From UBA1433 sp964581565 (GTDB taxonomy: Bacteria > Bacillota > Clostridia > Eubacteriales > UBA1433): a DNA stretch of 64,000 nucleotides. The DNA lies in the NCBI GenBank assembly GCA_964581565.1, contig CAZOOZ010000003.1:124001-188000 (forward strand), in the 5' to 3' direction. The translations under genes were made by a program, and so were the position numbers. Below the pieces are notes generated by a model. That model was not told the origin of the DNA. It saw only the letters and a program-made list of their open reading frames with translations, and did not search any database. Shown piece after piece: positions 50,239 through 60,460 of this stretch. The stretch's first letter is position 1, and every line of letters starts with the position of its first letter.

Positions 50239-51699
50239 TTAATAATCGCTCCTGCTGTAATTTGACGCTTCTTTTACCAGTGATATACCGTGAGGATGAC
50301 TTTCCTCCAGTGAAGCTCCCGTTATTTTTATAAACTGCGTATCTCTTTTCAATTCTTCTATAGTCGTAACCCCGCAATATCCCATACTTGCCCTTAAACC
50401 GCCAACCAGCTGAAAGATCGTATCGGCAAGGACGCCTTTATAAGGCACTCTTCCTTCAACCCCTTCGGGAACAAATTTCTTTTCGCCCTCCTGGAAATAT
50501 CGATCCGCACTGCCTTTCACTTCTCCCATGGCACCTTCCGAACCCATTCCGCGGTAGCTTTTAAAGCTCCTTCCCTGATAAATAATCGTCTCGCCCGGGC
50601 TTTCGTCCGTGCCTGCAAAGAGCGAGCCGATCATAACACAATCGGCACCGGCCGCAATCGCTTTGGATATATCCCCCGAAAACTTAATGCCGCCATCGGC
50701 TATGATAGGCACATTGTATTTTTTAGCCGCTTCATAACAATCCATAATTGCCGTGATTTGCGGCACACCAATCCCGGCGATCACTCTTGTGGTACAAATA
50801 GATCCAGGACCCATGCCGACTTTTATGGCATTTGCTCCTGCCTTTATGAGGTCTATTGCAGCATCCGCTGTTGCGATATTACCGGCTATTAAATCTACAT
50901 CCGGATATTCCTTTTTAATGGCCTTTACCATATCAATCACATTTTTGGAATGCCCATGCGCCGTGTCCACAACCAGCACGTCCACTTTTGCATCAACCAA
51001 AGCGTGTACCCGCTGCATTGTGTCGTAAGCAATACCCACGGCCGCACCAACACGCAGCCTGCCATGGATATCTTTCGCACTGTTAGGGAATTTGATGGCT
51101 TTTTCTATATCTTTAATTGTAATAAGGCCTTTTAAATTAAAATCCTTATCAACGATCGGCAGCTTTTCTATCTTATATTTTTTCAATATTTTTTCGGCAT
51201 CTTCAAGGGTGGTGCCTTCAGGTGCCGTGATGAGTGAGTCTTTTGTCATTGCATCTTTGATTTTTTTATTGGGATCATCCTCAAAGCGCAGGTCTCTGTT
51301 TGTAATAATTCCAACCAATTTTGACCCTTGTGTAATCGGAACCCCGGAGATTTTATATCTGGCCGTGAGATCGAGCGCATCTTGAATAATATGCTCGGGG
51401 CTCAGATAAAAAGGATCCACAATGACACCGTGCTCGGAACGCTTTACTTTATCTACTTCCAAAGCTTGCTGCTCGATACTCATATTTTTATGAACAATAC
51501 CGATTCCGCCTTGTCTTGCAATAGCAATTGCCAGTTTTGCTTCCGTTACGGTATCCATCCCTGCACTGACGATTGGAATGTTTAATTTTATATTTTTTGT
51601 TAAATACGTCGATGTGTCCACATCTTTGGGTATGATATTGCTTTTTCTTGGGATGAGCAATACATCGTCAAAAGTCAAGCCTTCTTTTAATATCTTCAT
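50239..51699 (-). CDS. guaB: Inosine-5'-monophosphate dehydrogenase
   Basis: The product of about 486 residues has the TIM-barrel with 'GLTFDDVLLIP', the catalytic Cys loop 'GPGSICTTR', the dinucleotide site 'DTAHGHS', and two CBS domains in the middle (about 95-215). It makes XMP from IMP. ATG at 51699 is preferred over GTG 51708 because GGTGG lies 5 bases ahead. The upstream gene ends only 30 bases away, leaving no room for a purine riboswitch. Confidence 0.98.
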   Translation of the reverse strand: MKILKEGLTFDDVLLIPRKSNIIPKDVDTSTYLTKNIKLNIPIVSAGMDTVTEAKLAIAIARQGGIGIVHKNMSIEQQALEVDKVKRSEHGVIVDPFYLSPEHIIQDALDLTARYKISGVPITQGSKLVGIITNRDLRFEDDPNKKIKDAMTKDSLITAPEGTTLEDAEKILKKYKIEKLPIVDKDFNLKGLITIKDIEKAIKFPNSAKDIHGRLRVGAAVGIAYDTMQRVHALVDAKVDVLVVDTAHGHSKNVIDMVKAIKKEYPDVDLIAGNIATADAAIDLIKAGANAIKVGMGPGSICTTRVIAGIGVPQITAIMDCYEAAKKYNVPIIADGGIKFSGDISKAIAAGADCVMIGSLFAGTDESPGETIIYQGRSFKSYRGMGSEGAMGEVKGSADRYFQEGEKKFVPEGVEGRVPYKGVLADTIFQLVGGLRASMGYCGVTTIEELKRDTQFIKITGASLEESHPHGISLVKEASNYSRSDY

Positions 51700-51729
51700 T
51701 TTTACCACCTATATGAAAATAGTATAACT

Positions 51730-52725
51730 TTAAATTGAATAATAAAATGTGTTATCCGTATAATATTTTCTTATTTTCTCTCTTTTATATAAGTATTCCA
51801 AATGAGCAAGCGCTTCACCTGTCGCAAACCATTTCTGTTCAGTGGAATATTTATTCCACATATCTTCTTTAACACTCCAAGTCATTCGAGACGCAACTTC
51901 ATAACTCGTAAACTTTTCGCCGGATTTACTAAGTAAATCAATGATTTCGCTTAGCCTGCTTGCATGATGCTCAAAAAGTTCGTCAATCCGCGCATACATA
52001 TCAAAATCATTACTTCTATGCCCGCAAAGCAGATGTTCCACATCCATCTGTTTTGCAATAACAAGACTGTTCAGATAGTTTCCTAGCGAATCGAAGCTTT
52101 CTTCCCAAAAAGTAATATTGGAAGAGATAGTTCCTAAAATATGATCGCCGCATATCAAGATTTTTTTCTCTTTATCATAAAGCCCTAAGTGGCCGGGCGT
52201 ATGACCAGCGAATAACACTGTCTCAAAACTATACTGCCCTATATTAAATATTTCATTTTCATCAACTTTTATTATCTCATTTTTTCTGGGCTTTCTGCTT
52301 TTCATAAATTCTGCTTTTATTAATGCGTCTACAATTTCAGTAGGCATACCGTATAACTTCGTGACTGTGAGCAGATCGCCGTTTTTTATATCTTTATCTT
52401 TATTTTTAAGTGCTCTTCTCTGTAAATATTCCACATCAATTCGGCTTAAATACAAATCGATCTCATGCTCGATTGCATACATTACACCAAGATGATCTCC
52501 ATGAAGGTGTGTCGCAAAAAAATCGGTGTTATCCATTGCAAACCCCAGAGTTGCCATCGCTTCAAAAAAAGCTGCCCTGCAAGCATCATTGTTAAATCCG
52601 CTATCTATGATTAAATTCCTCCCACCGGTTGAGGAACGAATAAAATAACTGTTTAATGATTTTAAAGGACTGTTTGGAAGTGGAATCTCAACTAAGAATA
52701 TATTTTCGAAAACCTCTTGATACAT
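51730..52725 (-). CDS. MBL-fold metallo-hydrolase
   Basis: The 331-residue protein has THLHGDHLG (HxHxDH) near residue 75, 'FAGHTPGHLG' and 'CGDHILG', then a C-terminal helical and winged-helix-like region, the layout of larger glyoxalase II-like hydrolases. Its own GGAG is 6 bases before the ATG. Substrate unknown. Confidence 0.88.
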   Translation of the reverse strand: MYQEVFENIFLVEIPLPNSPLKSLNSYFIRSSTGGRNLIIDSGFNNDACRAAFFEAMATLGFAMDNTDFFATHLHGDHLGVMYAIEHEIDLYLSRIDVEYLQRRALKNKDKDIKNGDLLTVTKLYGMPTEIVDALIKAEFMKSRKPRKNEIIKVDENEIFNIGQYSFETVLFAGHTPGHLGLYDKEKKILICGDHILGTISSNITFWEESFDSLGNYLNSLVIAKQMDVEHLLCGHRSNDFDMYARIDELFEHHASRLSEIIDLLSKSGEKFTSYEVASRMTWSVKEDMWNKYSTEQKWFATGEALAHLEYLYKREKIRKYYTDNTFYYSI

Positions 52726-52940
52726 ATTATACTCCGACTTATTTTAAATGAATATATCTATTATATACATAACTTATGGTTATGACAACAAAAAACATAT
52801 TTTTACACTATATAAATTTTGATTATATAACATATTTACATCATTTAAAAAGTAAAAATTTTACAAATATTCTATTGTATTTATAAAATTTATATTATAA
52901 TGAATGATAGTATATTATTTATTATATAGGCAGGTACACT

Positions 52941-54542
52941 ATGAAATGTTCTTACTGCAACAAGGATATTGAACCAAGTATGAAATATTGTCCGTATTGC
53001 GGAAAACTTGTTGTCCAAAATTCACCTTTAGATGAATATATAGAAAATAATGAAGACAAGTCGGTAAATCCTAAAGATAAATTTGATAATGTTTTTACTT
53101 CTTACGAGAATAACATTATAGATGATGCTTCAGATTCTTCTTTAAAAGAAGAAGAAAGTGTCGGCAAACAAAATGGCGAGATCAATCATGATATACCTGA
53201 CTTGGTACATAAATTAAAAAATACCTCTCAAAATAAAAATACTCAAGAAGACTCAAATCTTAATGATTACATATTACCTAAAATTTATAATCCTAATAAT
53301 GTGGACGAAGATTTAGTGGATAACAATGAGCCCGAAGCAGAAAAATCTATCCTTGATAAAATTAGATCCGCATCGAATCATATCCCTCATAATATAAAAA
53401 AAGAAAAAGAAGAACTTTCCGCAACCGATGTCGATGAAAAAGAACTGGTACTTGAAAATAACGAAAAAGAAGATTTGAATTTCATTTTAATACCGGAAGA
53501 TCGGCATTCTCAAAAACTCAATACAAATACCGATCCCCTTCCTGATTTAGATTTAAAACGCGAAGAATTAACTCCGATTTATGCAACCTCTCAGAATGGC
53601 AACCGGATAAATAACAATACTAATAATCGTAAGCCCAGCTATAAATCACCTAAAGTTGATAGAAAACTGCGCAGAGTGATTATCATAATCGCTGCGGCCA
53701 CCCTTCTAATTATTATTGGAATTTTGAGCTATATGCATTTCATGCATAACGCTCCATCATTAATTCAAAATACTACAACGATCGAAGCAGGCACCGAAGC
53801 GGATTTGCTTTCACTTGTTTCACTTGAAGACGAGGATAGCTATACAGCTAGCGTAAAAACGGATTCAATTGATTATATGGTACCGGGACAATATAAAGTG
53901 GTATACACGATAACCAATGAAAAAAATAGCAAAACGTATGATGAAGAATTTATATTTAGCGTTGTAGACACAACTGCTCCCATCATTACCGTTTCGGATA
54001 GTATAACCGTTGATAAGGATAGTGATTTTGATATTATGGACAACATGAGTGTCGCTGACAGCGTCGATGGTGTTATTGACAACTCATCTATTTCTGTGAC
54101 AGGTACAATCGATACAACTGTAAGCGGCACGTATCCGTTAACACTTTCCGTTACCGATGCAGCAGGCAATACGGCAACAAAAGATGTCAGTATCATCGTT
54201 GAAGATAACAGTGACCCAGCCGCATTCTTTAATCAAATAGATGCTGTTTGGAAATTTACGGATACACCCGGAAAAATTTTAACCATAAGAAAAGAATCAG
54301 GAAAATATATGATGTACGTTGGTTATGAAGCCAGTGAAGGATATGGCGGAGAATTCACATTTAAAACTCTTTCATCGGATAATTCGACCGCTGTATTCAA
54401 CTGGACATTTATTGATGAAGAAGGTACACAAAATATTGATGTTAATGTCGATTTAGGAACTCCTAACGATAGGAAAATGAAGATAGATTTTGGTACTGGC
54501 ACTGGTTGGGAAGATCTTGTATACTATAAAGCATTGTCATAA
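52941..54542 (+). CDS. Zinc-ribbon, single-pass membrane protein with bacterial Ig-like domains
   Basis: The 533-residue protein starts with a zinc ribbon (CSYCNKDIEPSMKYCPYCG), has a long acidic low-complexity stretch, one membrane helix at about 245-270, and then two Ig-like repeats (about 275-425; 'TTAPIITV', 'YTITNEKNSK', 'GTYPLTLSVTDAAGN') plus a last beta-rich domain. The ribbon would face the cytoplasm and the Ig-like part outside. Function unknown. Confidence 0.82.
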   Translation: MKCSYCNKDIEPSMKYCPYCGKLVVQNSPLDEYIENNEDKSVNPKDKFDNVFTSYENNIIDDASDSSLKEEESVGKQNGEINHDIPDLVHKLKNTSQNKNTQEDSNLNDYILPKIYNPNNVDEDLVDNNEPEAEKSILDKIRSASNHIPHNIKKEKEELSATDVDEKELVLENNEKEDLNFILIPEDRHSQKLNTNTDPLPDLDLKREELTPIYATSQNGNRINNNTNNRKPSYKSPKVDRKLRRVIIIIAAATLLIIIGILSYMHFMHNAPSLIQNTTTIEAGTEADLLSLVSLEDEDSYTASVKTDSIDYMVPGQYKVVYTITNEKNSKTYDEEFIFSVVDTTAPIITVSDSITVDKDSDFDIMDNMSVADSVDGVIDNSSISVTGTIDTTVSGTYPLTLSVTDAAGNTATKDVSIIVEDNSDPAAFFNQIDAVWKFTDTPGKILTIRKESGKYMMYVGYEASEGYGGEFTFKTLSSDNSTAVFNWTFIDEEGTQNIDVNVDLGTPNDRKMKIDFGTGTGWEDLVYYKALS

Positions 54543-54557
54543 ATAATTAATAAAATA

Positions 54558-54584
54558 AAAAAGCGGGGAAATCCCGCTTTTTTA
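54558..54584. terminator. Bidirectional terminator between zinc-ribbon gene and groEL
   Basis: AAAAAAGCGGG / CCCGCTTTTTT around GAAAT, ending both converging transcripts. Confidence 0.93.
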
Positions 54585-54588
54585 TTTA

Positions 54589-56214
54589 TTACATCATCGG
54601 CATTCCGCCGCCGCCCATTGGTGGCATTGGTGGTGTTTCTTCTTTAATATCTGCAACCGCAGCTTCTGTTGTGAGCAACATCGCCGCCGCACTTGCAGCA
54701 TTTTGAAGCGCACTTCTTGTCACTTTTGTCGGATCGATAATGCCGGCTTCAAACATATCGACATATTCGAATTTATAGGCATCAAACCCTTTGCCTTCAT
54801 ATTCATTTCGAAGTTTATCAACGATGACTGATCCTTCTACACCTGCGTTTAAAGCAATTTGTCTGATCGGATCTTCAAGTGCGCGTCTGACGATCGCCGC
54901 GCCTGTTTTTTCATCACCTTCAAGAGATGCGATTAATTTTTCAACTGGTTGAATTGCACCGATATATGCGCTTCCACCGCCTGCAACAACACCTTCTTCA
55001 ACCGCAGCTTTTGTTGCGTTTAGGGCATCTTCTATTCTGTACTTCTTTTCTTTCAATTCTGTCTCAGTAGCAGCACCAACGTTAATCACGGCTACTCCGC
55101 CAGAAAGTTTTGCCAGTCTTTCTTGAAGTTTTTCTTTATCATAATCACTTGTTGTAACCTCAATTTCAGATTTAATTTGTTTGATTCTATCGGCTACATC
55201 TTCTTTGCTGCCCGCACCTTCAACAATAATCGTGCTATCTTTTGTTATTCTGATTTGTCTTGCTTTTCCAAGTTCATTTAATCCAGTGTTTTTAAGTTCT
55301 AAGCCCATTTCTTCGCTTATTACAGTTGCGCCTGTAAGAATCGCGATATCTTTAAGCATTTCTTTTCTTCTGTCGCCAAATCCTGGAGCCTTTACTGCAA
55401 CGCAATTAAATACACCTCGAAGTTTATTCAAGATTAAAGTTGCGAGGGCTTCGTTTTCAACATCTTCGGCAATAATCAAAAGTTTGCCGCCATTTTGCAT
55501 TACTATTTCTAATACCGGAAGAATTTCTTGTATGTTTGATATTTTTTTATCTGTCAGAAGAATAAATGTATCTTCATAAACCGCTACCATTTTTTCCGTA
55601 TCAGTTACCATGTAAGGTGATAAATATCCCCTGTCAAACTCCATACCTTCTGTGAATTCTAATTCAATACCGACTGTTTTGCCTTCTTCTACTGTTATAA
55701 CTCCATCGTTGCCTACCTTTTCCATCGCTTCCGCTATGAGATTGCCTATTGCTTCATCACTTGCAGAAATAGAGGCAACTTGTGTTATAAATAATTTGTC
55801 ATCTCCGCTTTGACTGATGTCTTTGAGATATTTAACGACTTCGTCAACCGCTTTTTCGATACCTTTTTTTATAATCATAGGATTTGCACCGGCAGCTACA
55901 TTTTTGAGTCCTTCTCTGATAATTGATTGTGCCAATAAAGTTGCCGTCGTTGTGCCATCTCCTGCTACATCGTTTGTTTTTGTTGCAACTTCTTTTACCA
56001 ATTGTGCGCCCATGTTTTCATAAGCATCTTCTAATTCTATTTCTCTGGCTATTGTTACACCGTCATTTGTGATAACCGGAGAGCCAAAGCTTCGCCCGAG
56101 TACTACGTTTCTACCTCTTGGTCCCAATGTTATTTTTACAGTATCAGCCAATTTATTAACGCCAATTTCTAAAGATTTTCTAGCGTCTTCCGAAAATTTA
56201 ATTTCTTTTGCCAT
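54589..56214 (-). CDS. groL: Chaperonin GroEL
   Basis: The 541-residue protein has 'GPRGRNVVL', 'VAGDGTTTATLLA', 'AAVEEGVVAGGG' and a Gly-Met-rich C-terminal tail (GGGGMPMM). It is the 60-kDa ring subunit that folds proteins with GroES. 18 bases after groES in the CIRCE-controlled operon. Confidence 0.98.
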   Translation of the reverse strand: MAKEIKFSEDARKSLEIGVNKLADTVKITLGPRGRNVVLGRSFGSPVITNDGVTIAREIELEDAYENMGAQLVKEVATKTNDVAGDGTTTATLLAQSIIREGLKNVAAGANPMIIKKGIEKAVDEVVKYLKDISQSGDDKLFITQVASISASDEAIGNLIAEAMEKVGNDGVITVEEGKTVGIELEFTEGMEFDRGYLSPYMVTDTEKMVAVYEDTFILLTDKKISNIQEILPVLEIVMQNGGKLLIIAEDVENEALATLILNKLRGVFNCVAVKAPGFGDRRKEMLKDIAILTGATVISEEMGLELKNTGLNELGKARQIRITKDSTIIVEGAGSKEDVADRIKQIKSEIEVTTSDYDKEKLQERLAKLSGGVAVINVGAATETELKEKKYRIEDALNATKAAVEEGVVAGGGSAYIGAIQPVEKLIASLEGDEKTGAAIVRRALEDPIRQIALNAGVEGSVIVDKLRNEYEGKGFDAYKFEYVDMFEAGIIDPTKVTRSALQNAASAAAMLLTTEAAVADIKEETPPMPPMGGGGMPMM

Positions 56215-56232
56215 TTTATATTATCACTCCTT

Positions 56233-56520
56233 TTACTCAGTTACTATAGCTAAGATATCGTTTTGCTTAACTATAAGATATTCCTGTCCGTCTAATTTTA
56301 TTTCCATGCCGGAATACTTCGAATATATTACTCTATCGCCTACGCTGACATCCAACGGTACTTTTTTTCCGTCGATTACTTCGCCGCTTCCTACTGCTAT
56401 TACAACAGCTTCTTGCGGCTTTTCTTTGGCACTTTCCGGAAGCATTATTCCGCTTTTTGTCGTTTCTTCTTTTTCTTTGACTTTCAATATGATTCTGTCT
56501 GATAATGGTTTTAAATTCAC
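56233..56520 (-). CDS. groS: Co-chaperonin GroES
   Basis: The 95-residue protein starts MNLKPLSDRIILK and has the mobile-loop 'KSGIMLPE' and 'GDRVIYSKYSG'. Lid of the GroEL chamber; first gene of groES-groEL. Confidence 0.98.
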   Translation of the reverse strand: MNLKPLSDRIILKVKEKEETTKSGIMLPESAKEKPQEAVVIAVGSGEVIDGKKVPLDVSVGDRVIYSKYSGMEIKLDGQEYLIVKQNDILAIVTE

Positions 56521-56564
56521 AATAATTTTCCTCCTATATATTAATTTTAATTTCTTTTATTTTA

Positions 56565-56591
56565 TTAGCACTCATAATAACTGAGTGCTAA
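56565..56591. promoter_or_regulatory. CIRCE element (HrcA operator)
   Basis: TTAGCACTC - 9 bases - GAGTGCTAA, a perfect CIRCE palindrome, 45 bases upstream of groES. HrcA binding would repress the operon until heat shock. Confidence 0.97.
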
Positions 56592-56684
56592 TAATATTTT
56601 ATTCACATAGCCTTTAATAATCAACCATTATTTTCCTTTAAAAATCTGTTGTTTATTTTATTTTTTTATTTTTTCTTATGTTAT

Positions 56685-57593
56685 CTATATTATGCTCTGA
56701 AATACTTCATTTTTCTCACGTTTTATCAAATTTTTACCTTTTTTATCTTGTATGTAATGATATCTTAAATAATGAAATAAATATTGTTGCGCAAAGCCCG
56801 TTATTTCTCCCCATTTCTCATATGCGAATTTTCTGTAACCTTCTTCTGTTTTATCTCCTACGTGGTAAAAGTAATCCAGCCCTGCTTTGACCCAAGTATC
56901 CACGGGACAAGAACGATATCGCGAAAGCGCAAACAGCAAAATACAATCAGCAACCTTTTCACCGATCCCATGAATTTTTTTTAACTCACATTTTGCCTCT
57001 TCATCTGACATATGAAACAATGCACTTAAATCAACTTCTTCATCAGCTATTTTCCTTGCTGCATCAAGCACGCCTCTCGCCCGAAATCCGCATTTACTTT
57101 GCATAATTTCTTCACATTTTGCATTTTTTAATGTTTCCGCAGTAGGAAAAGAATAAAATATTTTATCTTTATATATTATTTCATTGCCAAAACACATGCA
57201 TAGAGACTCTATAGTCTTTTTTATTGATGGAATATTTTTTTGGATCGATAAAATAAAACTGACCGTAATCTCCCAAGTATCCTGCCTTAAAAGATGCATT
57301 CCGCTTCCAAATAACACTGCACTTTTCAATAATTCATCATAGTTATACAAATAGTATTCGATTTTTGTGTAATTACTGTAAGAATCCAAATAATTTTCAA
57401 AAAAAGCTCTTTCATTTTCACTTGCATTATAGATGCGATAAATAGAATTACTCACATTTTTTATTTCATAAACTTTACTATTTATCACTCCGATATAACT
57501 ATCTTTTGAATATCTGTTCCATCTGAAACATTGCCCATTGAAAAAAGTAGATTCTAAATTTAAATGATCAATTTTTAGTTCAATATGTTTCAT
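56685..57593 (-). CDS. OGG1-type 8-oxoguanine DNA glycosylase
   Basis: The 302-residue protein has the OGG N-terminal domain ('NGQCFRW') and HhH-GPD core with 'KIHGIGEKVADCILL'. This holds the catalytic Lys of the helix-hairpin-helix. The Asp lies in 'CPVDTWV'. It removes oxidised guanine from DNA. Overlaps tdk by 4 bases. Confidence 0.92.
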   Translation of the reverse strand: MKHIELKIDHLNLESTFFNGQCFRWNRYSKDSYIGVINSKVYEIKNVSNSIYRIYNASENERAFFENYLDSYSNYTKIEYYLYNYDELLKSAVLFGSGMHLLRQDTWEITVSFILSIQKNIPSIKKTIESLCMCFGNEIIYKDKIFYSFPTAETLKNAKCEEIMQSKCGFRARGVLDAARKIADEEVDLSALFHMSDEEAKCELKKIHGIGEKVADCILLFALSRYRSCPVDTWVKAGLDYFYHVGDKTEEGYRKFAYEKWGEITGFAQQYLFHYLRYHYIQDKKGKNLIKREKNEVFQSII

Positions 57594-58177
57594 TGTTTGA
57601 TAATCTTATCAATTGACGGATTGCCATAACATTTTCTACATACAGGAATATAACTTTCGTCTCCTCCTATATGAATTTGTTCACCTGTATATACCGGCTC
57701 ACCATCAATAATACGAAGCACCATTGTCGCCTTTTTATTACAAAACCAACAAATGGTTTTTACTTCTTCTATCTTATCCGAATAAACTAATAGCGCCTCA
57801 CTACCTTCAAATAAATTGTTTTGAAAATCATTTTTAAGACCATATACGATTACGGGAATATTCATATAATCTACGATTTGTGTTAGATCGAGAACTTGCG
57901 ACTTTGTAAGAAAATGCCCTTCATCAATTAAGATACAGTAAAGATCTTTTTCATGTGCTTGAATAATTTCCCGTATCTTTGTTGTTTTATCAAACATGAT
58001 CGCTTCTTTTTTTAGACCGATCTTACTTGATACGTATCCTTTTTCATACCTGTTATCAAGCATTGGCGCAAATATTAATACTTCTTTTCCTTGTTCTTCA
58101 TAATTATGTGCAATTTTTATTATTTCAATTGATTTGCCTGCATTTGTACTCGAATATCTAAAATATAATTGTGCCAT
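57590..58177 (-). CDS. tdk: Thymidine kinase
   Basis: The 195-residue type II thymidine kinase has a P-loop 'YSSTNAGKS' near residue 8, 'LIDEGHFLT' (Walker B and catalytic Glu), and a C-terminal zinc site (CWFCNKK, CRKCY). It phosphorylates salvaged thymidine. Overlaps the glycosylase gene. Confidence 0.96.
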   Translation of the reverse strand: MAQLYFRYSSTNAGKSIEIIKIAHNYEEQGKEVLIFAPMLDNRYEKGYVSSKIGLKKEAIMFDKTTKIREIIQAHEKDLYCILIDEGHFLTKSQVLDLTQIVDYMNIPVIVYGLKNDFQNNLFEGSEALLVYSDKIEEVKTICWFCNKKATMVLRIIDGEPVYTGEQIHIGGDESYIPVCRKCYGNPSIDKIIKQ

Positions 58178-58185
58178 TTCATCTC

Positions 58186-58773
58186 CTATGCTTCTTCATT
58201 TTTTGCGTCATTATCAACAATAACCTGTGCAAGCTTTTCCAGTGATACTCCTTTATTCATACTCAAATTCTGCATAGCTTTGTAAGCCTTATCCAGTGAT
58301 ATGTTTTTATCTCTGGCAAGGATTTCTTTTGCTTTTTCAATAATTATTCTATTTTTTAATTTTAATCTTAATTCTTCCAGTTCATTTTGCATCTTATATG
58401 TACGCTTACTGCTTCTTTGCGCACTCAAAACAAGCTGCTCTATTTCAAAATTATTCAAAGGTAATGAAAAGTATCCGAATATTATTCCTTTTTTGATAAA
58501 TTCAGGAAGATCGTTATGGTTACTGGAAAACAAGATAACCTCAATAGCTTGCTGCGTATTCTTAATCATATAAAGCAACTCAAATGTATTGATTCCTTTT
58601 ATATCATCATCCATGATAATAAGATTAACATGTCTGCTTCGTACCGTCCGAATGATGCTGGAGTAGTCATCATTCAGTAGTATAGGTGCGATTCCGTGTT
58701 GCGTGACAATATTGCTGACAATTTTAGCACAATGCTCATTAGATATACAAATTATCGCAACATCTTCAATCAT
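58186..58773 (-). CDS. ANTAR-domain regulator with pseudo-receiver
   Basis: The 195-residue protein has a receiver-like domain (1-120), then a coiled linker and an ANTAR RNA-binding domain (about 130-190; 'IIIEKAKEILARDKNIS', 'LDKAYKAMQNLSMNKGVS'). ANTAR proteins cause antitermination by binding dual hairpins in leader RNA. The receiver lacks the usual acidic pair after strand 1 and the Lys-Pro near its end, so phosphorylation is doubtful. It precedes tdk by 8 bases. Confidence 0.85.
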   Translation of the reverse strand: MIEDVAIICISNEHCAKIVSNIVTQHGIAPILLNDDYSSIIRTVRSRHVNLIIMDDDIKGINTFELLYMIKNTQQAIEVILFSSNHNDLPEFIKKGIIFGYFSLPLNNFEIEQLVLSAQRSSKRTYKMQNELEELRLKLKNRIIIEKAKEILARDKNISLDKAYKAMQNLSMNKGVSLEKLAQVIVDNDAKNEEA

Positions 58774-58885
58774 TTAAATCTCCTTATTAACTATTATTCA
58801 GTTAAGAAATTACTTGACTAGTTTGGCATATATTATAGCATAAGTTAATGGTATTTTCTTTTTTTCTTATCTTTTTTTAAGTGGT

Positions 58886-60373
58886 TTATTTTATATCATT
58901 ATCATACTGTTCAATGATCTTTAACATATCATTATAAATTTTTACTGCATTCACACTGCTTCCACCTTCTTCAATCAAAACTGTCATCGCATATTTGGGT
59001 ATCTCATACGGGAAAAACCCTGTGAACCATCCATGACAATTTTTATCATCCAAATGTTCTGCTGTGCCGGTTTTTCCGGCAGCATACTCACGCACCTTAT
59101 CGTAACCACTTGCCGTACCACTAACACATACTTGCCTTAAAAGTACCTTTAAGTCTTCGCATGTTTCTTTGCTGAAAATATTTTTTTGTTCAATTTCATT
59201 TGTTTCAACCTGTTCGTTTAAGCCCGCTTTTTTTATGCTTTTAATTAATATAGGTTCTTTGACAAGACCATTGTTTGCAATCGCAGAAATAATTTTATTT
59301 ACCGTAAGCGGCATCAACTGAATATCACCTTGACCTAGCGCAACATTAAAAGTGCCTGTTTGATTGTATATCTGAGCAGTGACAAAATCATAAGAATAAT
59401 CGTAATTTAAAACAAAATCATTTTTTACAGGGTTATCATAGGTACCTATATTTAACTCTGCCATCTTATTTAACGCTGCATTTCCTAAAATATTCTCGTC
59501 CTCATCAGTGATATTTAACATCTTATTAATTTCATAAAATGTACAATTACACGAAGATGCAAATGCTTGCGATAATGTTATAGTGCCATGCCCTCCATTT
59601 TTGCACGCTTCTTTTATTATGCCATCTATTACGATTTCACCCGTGCATGTAAATGTACTTTCAAGACTGATCAAGCCCTCTTCAAGCGCGCACCCGGCTG
59701 TTATTATTTTAAAAACGCTTCCCGGCTGATAAGATATTACCGCCGTATTCAAATAACTGCCTTGACTGGCAAGGACTAAAATCTCACCGGTGCGGATATC
59801 ACTTAATACAAGAGCAATATTTTTATAATTTTTTTCATTGATATATTTTTTTAATAACGTTTCTGCCTCATTTTGAAGATGATAATCAATTGTAAGTGTT
59901 ATTTCACTTTCTATAGGATATGAACCAGATTTTATAAAAACATTACTTGTTGATATAATATCGCCTTTTGCATCCGCAAGCCCCATAATATAATAAGGAT
60001 ATTGCCCTGTTGATAAAATGTCATTATAGACTTTATTGAGCCCGCTAACTCCCTTTACTGCATTTTGTGTCGTATCTGCAGTATCAATCTCAACATCTCC
60101 AATAATACATTTTGCGACACTGCAGTTTATATAATCAGTATATAAAATTCCGTCTTTGCTCTGTTGATTTCCTGTTAACTTTATACCGTTTCTATCAAGA
60201 AATATACCTCTGGGATAAACCGTTTGGATAACTCCTAACTGTTGATTTGCCATTGATAGTATTAAATCGTCAGATGCAAATATCATGCGATATATCAAAG
60301 CGATTATAAGTAAAATAAAAATAACTACAATGATACCTGTAAATACTTTCAGGCGTTTTCTTTGCAATTGCAT
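58886..60373 (-). CDS. Penicillin-binding protein, transpeptidase type
   Basis: The 495-residue protein has one N-terminal helix, a dimerisation part and a transpeptidase domain with SxxK 'GSVFK' near residue 220, SxN 'SCN' near 274, and KTG 'GKTGTAE' near 433. It crosslinks peptidoglycan. Similar to PbpA/SpoVD-like class B PBPs; no FtsW/RodA partner is adjacent. Confidence 0.92.
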   Translation of the reverse strand: MQLQRKRLKVFTGIIVVIFILLIIALIYRMIFASDDLILSMANQQLGVIQTVYPRGIFLDRNGIKLTGNQQSKDGILYTDYINCSVAKCIIGDVEIDTADTTQNAVKGVSGLNKVYNDILSTGQYPYYIMGLADAKGDIISTSNVFIKSGSYPIESEITLTIDYHLQNEAETLLKKYINEKNYKNIALVLSDIRTGEILVLASQGSYLNTAVISYQPGSVFKIITAGCALEEGLISLESTFTCTGEIVIDGIIKEACKNGGHGTITLSQAFASSCNCTFYEINKMLNITDEDENILGNAALNKMAELNIGTYDNPVKNDFVLNYDYSYDFVTAQIYNQTGTFNVALGQGDIQLMPLTVNKIISAIANNGLVKEPILIKSIKKAGLNEQVETNEIEQKNIFSKETCEDLKVLLRQVCVSGTASGYDKVREYAAGKTGTAEHLDDKNCHGWFTGFFPYEIPKYAMTVLIEEGGSSVNAVKIYNDMLKIIEQYDNDIK

Positions 60374-60460
60374 TTCTTACCTTCATAAACAAATTAATTT
60401 TCTTATTATTATTTGAAATAAAAAAAGAAATATTAAAAAATTTATAAAAATAAGAAAATA

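Noticed and set aside
51700..51729. Purine riboswitch before guaB
   Set aside because: Only 30 bases separate guaB from the upstream gene, too little for an aptamer.
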